Shown here: positions 54,370-64,000 of the stretch, piece by piece
Layout of the letters: each line of letters begins with the position of its first letter
Position numbering within the stretch: position 1 is the stretch's first letter
Translations under genes and position numbers: made by a program
Assembly: GCA_907165065.1 (NCBI GenBank)
Contig: OU015523.1
Span: forward strand, 25,075,834-25,139,833
DNA length: 64,000 bases
Origin: Caprimulgus europaeus
Taxonomy: Eukaryota > Chordata > Aves > Caprimulgiformes > Caprimulgidae
Reading direction: 5' to 3'
Notes under the pieces: model-generated
Database searches by the model: none
What the model saw: the letters and a program-made list of their open reading frames with translations, nothing else
What the model was told of the DNA's origin: nothing

Positions 54370-57220
54370 CTTGTTAAAAGGTTGCTGAGCCACTAAAGCA
54401 TAACTGTGGCACACTTGCAAAACCAGAGAGAAAATCATATAAAGTGCAAGCCAAAAGGATATGTAATTACAGTTTGTTCTGGTTTGGGCTATCATCAGGC
54501 AGATTTCTGAGACAATTTGCCTTTTGAGAAATATGTAGACATTTTATGCTTACTTCCTATATGCCAAACCATATGCTTTTCTCCCCACCACGCTGCCGGA
54601 GGTGCTGCTTAGCCAGTAATGCTGCAAAGTGCTTCAAATAAGCGATCCTGGAAAGGCCCACAGAGCTGCTACAGTAAAAAGAGAGTAGAGAAAGTGAGCT
54701 CTACCTCTAGCTGGTTCCCAAACTGCTTCCCCTGACTGTGTACGACAGGCCTGAGATCCTCCCACTGCCCTGGACAGGCAGGGTGGTGGGCGGGGTGGTG
54801 GGAGCGGGAGCATGACTTCCACCCTGCTTAAGAATCAGTACGGGGCTGGCTCTGACATAATTTTATTGATAGAGGGAATGATGCATGAAAAATATCTGGG
54901 AAGTGCATGCCCCAGCCAGTATTGTCACCAGACTAGCACATGCACGCATGCGGATGCTGGTTTTGAAACACTAAGTCTATCCATCTGGCAGTTCAAAAAT
55001 TTCAGAACATTGCCAGAATGTGAAAAAAAACCCTCCAACAATGCATATTTAAATTAAAACAAAAGATTTAAAAAAATCAGAAGTAATGGAGAGGAAGTTT
55101 GGGTTTTTTTGTTCTTTTACGGGAAAGAATTCTGATTAAGATATTGCAAGGTTTCCAGTTACCACTTCTCACCCTCATGCTCCCCTGCTGCTTCTCTGTC
55201 CTTGTTTTGCAGAGCAGCTCCTCTCACCCCACCTTTCCCTCCCAGACATCCCGTGCTGTTCCCTGCAGTCATGACCTTCCTTTGCTCTGTAATGTGCTTC
55301 ACATGCTTCCCTGGAAAGGAAACAAAAGCCATAATGCAATTTCCACTTTCCAAAATGTTCCTCATTGTGCTCACGAATCCAAGGTCCAACCTCACGTTGA
55401 CTTAAATAGAAAATTATGGCTCAATTGCACCTCATGAAGCCTTTGCTTTAATATAGGGATTTTTATTATTTTTACACCTGCAGTTTACACTGCTGGATGA
55501 GCCTGCCATTTGAAACACTTTTTGAATCAACAGCAATGGGAGAGGCTGAAATTGCTGTCCAATTTCTAGCCCTTCTAACATCAAAGTACAAGAGGTCAGG
55601 ATGATATGATGGACTTCTAAAAAGACCACAAAGTTAGTAACCTCCGGTAACAGCTTACTTTTGGCAGCCAGGTTACTGGGTATAAACATTTAGGAGAATC
55701 CCAGAAATACTATCTTTCTCTTAATTCTTAGTATACTCTTTCTGACAGTGATTTTATTTATACCAGCTTCTGCAAAAGCTTCCCCTCCTAGGACGCTCTT
55801 GCTGGAGGAGCCTGACTAACTATTGTGACTTCTGAACCTCCTGCCTGTCAGATCTCAAAATCTCTGAGCTATTGATAGTCAACCCTGCCTAGATGGGGCT
55901 CTTAACTCTTGCTCTGTGAGGCAGAGGAGCACCAAGGCAGGATGGAGGTGACCTACAGCTTAATTAATTTTAAAAGAGAAAGAATCATGACTGTAATTAA
56001 AAAGAGCAGTTCCTCATGATTTCCCAGGCAATGGGCTAAACAGAGAAGTAAATAATACATATGAAAACCAAAGGAGAGCTCTGCCATGCTCCAGGACTTG
56101 TGTCCTCCCTTCATTTTCTTGCTGTTGTCCTTGATCTCTGTCTTCACAGTTTCACACCACTCTGCTCATTCCAATCAACTTCAATTGTAAAGTTTTACAG
56201 GATGAAGGCTAGTCCTTACTGTAATTTTCATCACATAAGACCATCTCCTTCTCAACAGCCTTGTGTGTGCCATCTAGCCACTACTCTGAGCACTGTGGCA
56301 CAAGCTGTAGTTGGTGGCAGAGGTGTGAGCTAACCATCCTCTGCTGCCACATTTCCTTTAGCTGGAACAAATGAACGGGTTGTTGGCAGAGAACACTCTA
56401 TCCTCTAACATGACAACCACACCTTTTTACTGCAGTTTCTGAAAAATCAGAACAACAACAACAACAAAACCACACTTTCCTGTGTTTCATTTGGGTGGCA
56501 CAGGTGACTTTCCTCAGCTGTTGAGAGCTGGGACCCGACTCCTGGACAAGGCATCCTCCAGGCTTTCCCATGAGCGCTTGCACTGGCACAGCGTAGACCA
56601 GAACCGCTCAGGAGGGCAGCGCTGGAAAAGAATTCCCCTGCCCATTCCCAGTGGCAGCACAACTCATGTCAGACTCAATCAACCATGTATCTCTGGCTCA
56701 AATGCAGTGATTGAGTGAAGTGTGGTAATAACATGTCATTTCCCTGACAGTTCAATCCTTTCCACAATAGGATTGTCTCAGAGAAGCAAAATACCACTGA
56801 CTATAATTCTAACACAATGTTATTATTTGGCTTACTAATGAGAAACCTGATACTACTGTGTAAACATGGCTCTTCTAAGCTGCAACCCTGGAGCTTCTAG
56901 GTTCCCCTCAGAGGCTCCCAAAGAAGGCCATGGTTCAAACAGTCTCAAAATACTCAAATGAAGGCAAAAGCCCAAACTTGGTACCTTGCATTCAGTCCAT
57001 GCTTTGTATAAAATAGCATCTTGCTGACTCAAGATCTCCTCAATTATGGAAAAGTTGAGGCCAACAGCAACATTTTTTTCCTTCTTGGTGGTCAGCTCTG
57101 AAGACAAAAGTAACCGAGATGCCAATCTAGTAGCTTATGTAAATTGCTAAATCAGACATATTTTTAATATTGAAAGATTTCTGCCTAGATGCAACGTAAC
57201 CCCTAAATAAACACTTGGTG
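54370..57220 (-). other. Presumed CYYR1 intron sequence
   Basis: No exon or mobile element recognised. It contains an (AAC)n run at 56451-56467. Confidence 0.55.
56451..56467. repeat. (AAC)n microsatellite
   Basis: Five to six consecutive aac units on the plus strand. Confidence 0.85.
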
Positions 57221-57505
57221 AATCACAGAATCATAGAATGGCTTGGGTTGGAAAGGACCTTAAAGATCACCTAGTTCCAATTTCCTTGTTGTGGACAGGG
57301 TTGCTAACCACTATATCAGGCTGCCCAGGGCCCCATCCAACCTGGCACTGAATGTCTCCAGGGATGGGACATCCACAACTTCTTTGGGCAACCTGTTCCA
57401 GTGCCTCACCACCCTCTGGGTGAAAAATTTCCTCCTAATATGTAACCTAAATCTCCCCTCTCTTAGTTTAAAACCATTGCAAAGAAGTACACTATCAGCT
57501 CCCAA
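57221..57505 (-). mobile_element. CR1 LINE, 5'-truncated 3' end
   Basis: A minus-strand CR1, sense with CYYR1. Its 3' end is at 57221, where the plus strand reads 'aatcacagaatcatagaatg', followed by 'ggttggaaaggaccttaaag'. An open frame (57311-57517) encodes the end of ORF2 with 'CNGFKLREGRFRLHIRRKFF' and 'HWNRLPKEVVDVPSLETF'. It is truncated at the 5' side near 57505. Confidence 0.9.
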
Positions 57506-58014
57506 CAGAGACAGCACAAGTCAAATATGAGCATTCAGAGGAATGAAGACCAAAGAGTGCAGAAGGAAAAGCCACCAAGCAAATGCCACAGACCAGATAT
57601 TACAAAACCAATTGCAGCTCTTTCCTGTGTGAAATGAACTGGAAGAGCATCATAGAGACCCTCATCCCTGAAATGCCCCTTGCTCATTCAGCCCTTTTTT
57701 CAGGAGTCCACCATTCTTCCTCAAGGGGGATCACAAATCTTCCTCTGGCATCCTAGAGATACATCCTCATCACCTATCTAAAAGTCGCATGGGACCTCAG
57801 CTCATCCAGAGTAACTTCTTTTCAGGAACACACTGTTTCTTCATAAATTGCCTCTCTCTGAAATAAGTACTGTCTTGGGAGAGATCAGCAGACACCTGAA
57901 CGCAGACAATGCAAGGAGTGCAGACCATATTCATTCACAACATCACTGGAAAAGCATCCAAACAGTATAAACAAATTGGAGACTTTGTCTCCCCACTGTA
58001 CCTCTCTCCACCTT
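57506..58014 (-). other. Presumed CYYR1 intron sequence
   Basis: A short stretch between the CR1 copy and the LTR. Nothing recognisable. Confidence 0.55.
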
Positions 58015-58557
58015 TCTCCTGGTTTCGATTGTGATAGAGTTAATTTTCTTTCTAGTAGCTGGTTATAATACTATGTTTTGGATTTAGGATGAGAAGATTG
58101 TTGATTAACACACTGATGTTTTAGTTGTTGCCCAGCAGTGCTTACACAGAGTCAAGGACTTCTCAGCTTCTCATACTGCGCTGCCAGAGCGGAGCCTGGG
58201 GGTGCACAAGAAGCTGGGAGAGGACAGAGTCAGGACAGCTGACCCCAACTGGCCAAAGGGATATCCCCTACCATATGAGGTCATGCCGAACATGCTTAAT
58301 AATAAAACTGGGGCGAGCTGGCCAAGAGGCAGCACTCAGGGACTGGCTGGGTGGTGAGCAATTGCATTGTGCGTCACTTGTTTTGAATATTCTTTTCTCA
58401 TGATTATTATTTTCCTTTCCTTTTCTGTCTTCCTTTAAACTGTCTTTATCTCAACCCACAAGTTTTACCTTTTTCCTGATTCTCTTCCCTATCCCTCTAG
58501 GGAGGAGTGAGCGAACAGCTGTGTGATGTTTAGCTGTCTGATGGGTTAAACCACAAC
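58015..58557 (+). mobile_element. ERVL-type solo LTR, same family group as 9166-9756 (fossil)
   Basis: It opens with 'tctcctggtttcgattgtga' and the 'tagagttaattttctttcta' block. It carries 'cacactgatgttttagttgt', 'aactggccaaagggatat' and 'aaactgtctttatctcaacc' in the order known for this avian ERVL LTR family, and ends near 'gatgggttaaaccacaacc'. No internal viral region or clear target-site duplication was found. It lies antisense to CYYR1 in what should be an intron. The blocks are better preserved than in the 9166-9756 copy. Confidence 0.85.
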
Positions 58558-61500
58558 CTCCTGGAAAGACCAGGAATGCTCCTGCTCCTTGTAATGGCAG
58601 GAGCCTCTGGGATGCTACTGATGGAAGTTGTGTGGACACCAGCACCATGAGGGAGGGAGCAGTGGGACCCACTTACTAAAGCAGTGTCAGGGTTGCTGCT
58701 AGTTACAGCTGCATCTAGGAGATAGCTTTGACGGCGAAAAGCCAAGCCCCTTCCAGTTCCTGCAAAGCACAATGCACATGACACACAATTCATGGCCCTT
58801 TCCTAACAGTATTATTTCATTTGTACTCTTTCACTGACATTAGTGAGCTGCCAGAGCAGAAACTTATTCTTATCTGTTTTTTCCTTCCAAACCCAACATG
58901 CTGCCACTTTTTTTTCCTTCTTGGAGATTGAGGGAGGAAGGAGAGATTTTTGCATTTTTATGCAACAAAGAGGAATCCTGTAATCACAGTATTCCTCTTT
59001 TTCACAACAACAACAAAGTGAAAATAACATAGAATAAGACAAAGCAATAAAACACCTGAAAATGAACAGATGTCTGCAAACAACACTCCTTTATGGACCT
59101 GAAAAAAAGGTTTTTGACTTTTTCAGAATTCTGATTCTTAAAACATAAACTGTGGCCCCAAAATGCATTTATGATTTATTAGATCTTAAGTTAAATTGGT
59201 AGATTTTACTGCTTTTAGAATTCTGTCTGATAGACAAATGAAAAAGATGTAGGATTTTTTTGGACACTGAATAATCTGAAGTGGTTCCTGGAAGATCTGG
59301 GAGAAATAATCTGGATTAAGAGATTAAAAACCCAGTGTCATAAATTGTTTGATTCCATTTTAAAAAGAAAATAATAAACTATGTGCATTGCCTGATTAAC
59401 AGTGCAATAGCTTTTTAAAACGGCAGTGCTAGCTAGTACTGTATATTTTGAGTCTAAATAAATCTATCTGGGATTTGAATTATCCAGCATAGGGATTTTT
59501 CCCTCATATCCTCCAACAAAAATAATAAGACACTGAGAGTTTAATTTTAGAAATTCTGGAGCAGAGTGAAAGAAAAAAAATGTTTTTCATCTTCTCTTTC
59601 CATCTCCTCTTTCTAATATACTTTAATATTCAACTCTTACTCCTGTGAAAGCAATAAAAGAACCTTCTGCATTCTTTTCTGCATCAGATTTATAGCACCA
59701 ATTCCAGTTTTCTTTCTTATTCTCTCTTCCCAGACAGAATAAGTGTCAGAGCTTATGAGGACCACAAAGACCCACTGAGTCTAACCCAGTGGACATTCTG
59801 CTTCTAAGTCACCATTTGCAAAAACCTACAATGAACTTAAAATTATTTGCATAAGTCTCTGCAGGATTCAAACCTTATTAGGTAGCATAAGCAAATTATG
59901 GGTTTGGTGGTTTGTAATATCTTTGTTAAGCATGCATGAAGTACCGTTTGCAAATGTAAAAGGAGTTAAGCACTTGGATATATGAATCATTTTATGTTTC
60001 TGGCAAAAAAAGCTATGAGTCAGAAAACTTAAAAAACCCCTGAAAACTAAACTGTAGCTACAAAAACATGCTGTGGCTCTTACAGTTTCCATAAAATGAT
60101 GCAAGTGCTTTATCTGAAAGCAGTTATGCTGAGGATGCAGAAATCACTGCAGGATAAGAACATGTGCACACACTACATTAAGTAAGGTTGAGCTAGATTT
60201 GACCTCTTCCACCTCAGGAGCTGTTTGAGGGTTGGTAAAAAGCCAATTACAGATGAATCAGCAATAACTTCCCTTGCAAGTGCATGAAATCCTTGCTCAT
60301 CTGCCTGCATGGTCCGAAAGACAGGAAAACTGAGCAGTGAGGGAGAGCAGACTTGAGGACCCAGTCCCTTCCTCCCCTTTCCCAGGAGACAGGACATTGT
60401 TTATTCCTGTAGAGCCGTGCAGAAGAGACGCCCCTTTGCCTTGGTCTCTTCCTCACAGTTTTTGGAGCCACTTTACCTTGTTTTTTGGGCTGAGATTGTA
60501 GCAAATTAACTGTCTTAGTTTCTTTTGGCACAGAGCCAAATGCCTTTTCCCCTCCCATGCAGGGAAGGTGAGAAGCATTTTCCCTGAGGGCCTTTCCTGG
60601 AAACCTCAGGAACGGATTTAAACATATGCTTAGGTTTAAATATCACACTTCCAATTAAGACTCCATGTGCTTTGCCAAATAAAAGCCTAAATCCACTGTC
60701 TGTCAGACAATTAAAATGCTATCCTTCCATCTGAGTTTTGCCTAAAGTAACAGCTTTGATGCTTGCTTGACTATTTGAAAAGAAATGCTCTGCTCCTTCC
60801 TCTCGGAAACGCGAGGAAGCCTGGGCATGTGTGATGATCACATCTGACAGCAGTTAAACGCAACCAGGAACACCGAAGCGCAGCCAACCTTCAGGTGTCC
60901 TTTGTCATACTGCACACTCTAGTAAGTTTGTGCTCTTTAACAGGGCAGAGCGCTCGTCATGGCTCTGTGAAACAACGGCATCCTCAAGCCAGAAGAGCTC
61001 ATATCCATGCAAATATCTCTGGCAGCAAAAATAGAGATGTAGTGACGATCTGAGCTATTTTGACAGAACGATCTGTAAACATAACGTTTTCCCTTGAGGC
61101 TTCAGGCACTGCTGTTATGTCATAACCTGCTACTAATCTAAACTTTACACCATTTTGCAACAGTGTGAAGGAACAGATTGAATGCCTGAATGCCTGCATA
61201 TCAGAAGCATCCACCACCATTAAATCACATACTCATATAGTTTTCATTAAGATACATGCTCATAGGGTCAGGTTTTTTTCCCAAGTGTCACAGTCCATTA
61301 CAGTCACTTCAGACATACAGAGAACTGCTGGAAAGTGCAGACAGGTTGGCCAACAGCACAGTGAAGTAACACAGAAAAATGTTTCCCCAGGAAAATGGAC
61401 TGAATCCTGTTTCTTGGTGTAAACGAGTCATGTACCCCACTGATTAAAGAAACATACTCTTGAATCAAGAAATGCACTTAGCCTACACAGATAACAGGAA

Positions 61501-64000
61501 CACTGGGATACATGTAAGGACATATACTGTGCCACACAGCAGCTCCTGAATCAACAACTCCAGTCTGGAAACCACCTTCAAAAAGGCATCAAAAAGGCTA
61601 TTTCACAGCTTTATATCAAAATGGCATATTCCCATATTTACCATAATGGGTAAATTAGAAATGTATCACTAGAATTAACACACTTGCAGAGGAAGCTTGC
61701 AAAAGAAAAGATGTTCAATGATCAGAAGAGTATGGCTCTAAGCAGCTTTCCAGAAGATGCAGCAGGGATTAGCTAGTTGAGAGGTATGCATATTGAGCTT
61801 GGCAAATTAGGAAAACAATCGCATGATGTGTTGCCCATGATAGTGGGAGCCTGGTTGCAGTGACCCAGGAGGGCAACACCAGCAAAAGTTCTGAATTCAA
61901 AGCTAAGCTGCAGTAGGTTTAAAAAAAAAATATGCAAAGGCATCAAAAGGACTCACTTCTCTCAGAGTCTGTGCTAAGTCACCAAAGTTCTGGGAAAACT
62001 CTTGGCTTGGAGACTGAGAAAGGGTCTAATTAGCAGGCTCCATTCTAAACCCCTCCAGATTTTCAGTTCCTTTCTTTCTGAAGCAGCTGCATACATCAAC
62101 TGTTCCCATAGAAAACACAGGAACACTCTTATATTAAGTAAAAATTTAGTCCAGCAGAGGTATTTTTATCCCATCAGGACAAAAGGAGGTGAGAGAGTAC
62201 CCTTGGACAGGTCTTCTCATGGCATAGGAGTGGCATTCTTGGTCACCTGCTTGATGGTACCAGAATCATGTCATGGCCCAGCCAATCCAAACTGCCAACT
62301 CAATTAAACTAAATGTACTGTACAGCAAATTTTCTGAGGTACAAAGTAGAATTACGCTTCCCAACTCTGGGGAAGACAAGTGGTCAATGAAACAAGAGTG
62401 ATGTGAAGCAAAAAGGCAGATGGTACAATAAGGCAAAGAAAGTAAAAAATGGGAATCTAAGAGCAACTACATTGAAGAACCAGAGACTAATAGAAGAAAC
62501 AATTAATCAGTCCTCTCTGTGCTACCGAGGAGCTCTCCTTGTGCCTTTCAAACTTCAAAGGCTACTCACACTCAAACAGGCTGAGCTGAATGCAAAGGTC
62601 CTGACTCAACAAAACACTTCCTCACTTAGAACTGAACATATGTTTAAAAGGTTTGTGGTACTGGGACTCCACTGCTTAAGAGGAATGAGGAAAGCAGGAA
62701 CGGAAAAACAAAAGTGGCAGCGTGTTGGACTTGGCAGAAGCAGCAGAATGCACTTCATCTAATACGTGTCATGAGCTGAAATTAAGAAAGCTGGGAACAG
62801 AGTTAATAATTAAAAGGGTTTTAAGTACCAACAGCCTAGACGACATAAGGGCCGAGAAAGTCCAATCCTGAAGTTGAGTGAAGCTAATGAGGCACACTGA
62901 TTTCTCTAAAACAGATCAGAGTTTTACAAGCAGTGGTGCTCTACCTTTGGGTTGTGCCTTGCTTTTCAAACAATGGCCTTGCTCCTTCTCACTCTTCATG
63001 TGAATAGTGAACATTTTACTCAGACTGAAGGTTTGGGGTAGGCATGCTTTAGGAACAGGACAGCAGTGGCACACACATTGTGGGACTGAGCAAGAGTGGG
63101 GGCAATGGGAGTGTCCAAATTCTTGTCACCGGACATGACAGCATCTCGAAGTATGAGAAATGCACCAGAAACCCACAGCTGTCATTACGTGGCACACACA
63201 TTCTCCCATCATGGAATGAGATCTGGTCATGGGAAGACACCACATTTTGGCCACATGATGAAGATACATCCAGGCACTAATTCCAGAAAGGGTGATGGAG
63301 AATGAGAACAGCAGCTGAGTAAGGTATCAGCTGCATTAATTAGAAAATTAACCACTCTCATATTTGAGGAAATTTAATCACCACACAAAAGCAAAGCATC
63401 ACCAGGAACACTGAAGAAAAAAATTAAGACTTCAAAAAAAGGAGGAAAGCAAAACATTACTGTGTATAATAAATAGAGAAAACAGGGAAAAATATGAGGG
63501 TATTTTGTCATACAGTTCTCATTTTCAGGCTTTTGCAATGGACAGCTTATACTGGGTGGCTTTTTTGCTGTTTCAGTATTTCATAGTTCAGCTATATACA
63601 TTTACCTGAACAAAAAACATGACTTAACAATCAGGTAAATGCATTTTTATCTGCCTGTCTTTAATGCTACCCTCTTGTCTACAGCACTGAATACAAGGTA
63701 AAGTCCACACAAAATCCATAAAGCAAGAGAATACAATGAACAGTATCAATGGTGTAATTTAATGGACGTATTTCGTGCCATAAAAATGTACTTGCGCCTT
63801 CCTTATGACCTGCCAGCTTGTGAGTAATGAAGTGTGTGATCTTCTAGCTATTTAATTATTGTAATGTTTCTGCAGTTTGGTTTTGCTTAGGAATAAAGGA
63901 ATTATTTAATAATCCTTTTTTCCACACTGTATTTTTACCCTGCTTTATCACATATATAATTACAAAGAAAGAGATTTACAGGTTTTTTTTTTCTGATCAG
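58558..64000 (-). other. Presumed CYYR1 intron sequence
   Basis: About 5.4 kb to the window edge with no exon or mobile element recognised. Plus- and minus-strand open frames (up to 119 codons at 62403-62762) show no known domain. Confidence 0.5.

Noticed and set aside
50000-64000. CYYR1 upstream exons (Cys-rich ectodomain, signal peptide)
   Set aside because: I looked on the minus strand for the CCxxxxPYCC-like pattern and its splice sites and did not find it. The exons most likely lie beyond the window.

Overview
This window looks like a piece of a bird chromosome. The evidence is the repeat content: several CR1 LINEs, including one nearly complete copy with ORF1 and ORF2 remains; four long ERVL-type solo LTRs of the kind common in avian genomes; no mammalian SINEs or L1; and AT-rich, gene-poor sequence. 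The species cannot be read from the sequence. The two long LTRs at 2161 and 14501 resemble LTRs I associate with neoavian birds, but that is from memory.

One host gene is recognisable, CYYR1 (cysteine and tyrosine rich 1), on the minus strand. Its last two coding exons are clear. The exon at 46433-46590 encodes the transmembrane segment and the start of the cytoplasmic tail. The exon at 44079-44212 encodes the rest of the tail, with three PPPY motifs and the stop codon. They splice in a consistent phase. The upstream exons, carrying the signal peptide and the Cys-rich ectodomain, were not found and presumably lie beyond 64000. An unassigned candidate exon at 49245-49358 has strong splice sites and a length and phase that would insert 38 residues in frame just before the transmembrane segment. 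It is the most interesting observation here.

Layout: 1-43228 is the flank downstream of CYYR1. It has no supported host gene and contains three ERVL-type solo LTRs (2161-3121, 9166-9756, 14501-15515), a near-full-length CR1 (21950-26318, minus) with a strong CpG island as its 5' end, a short CR1 3' end (27945-28253, plus), and a rearranged CR1 pair (32925-35606, minus) in which one part of the element occurs twice. Also present is a possible retrocopy 3' end (minus strand, about 36584-36611). The region 43229-44078 is the probable CYYR1 3' UTR. From 44213 to 64000 the sequence is CYYR1 intron, holding two short CR1 3' ends (54145, 57221), a possible ancient CR1-like relic (about 52240) and one ERVL-type LTR (58015-58557). 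From memory of human synteny, APP would lie beyond position 1 and ADAMTS1 beyond the CYYR1 5' end; neither is visible.

I found no new multi-gene system. Open frames elsewhere in the window are of the number and length expected by chance.
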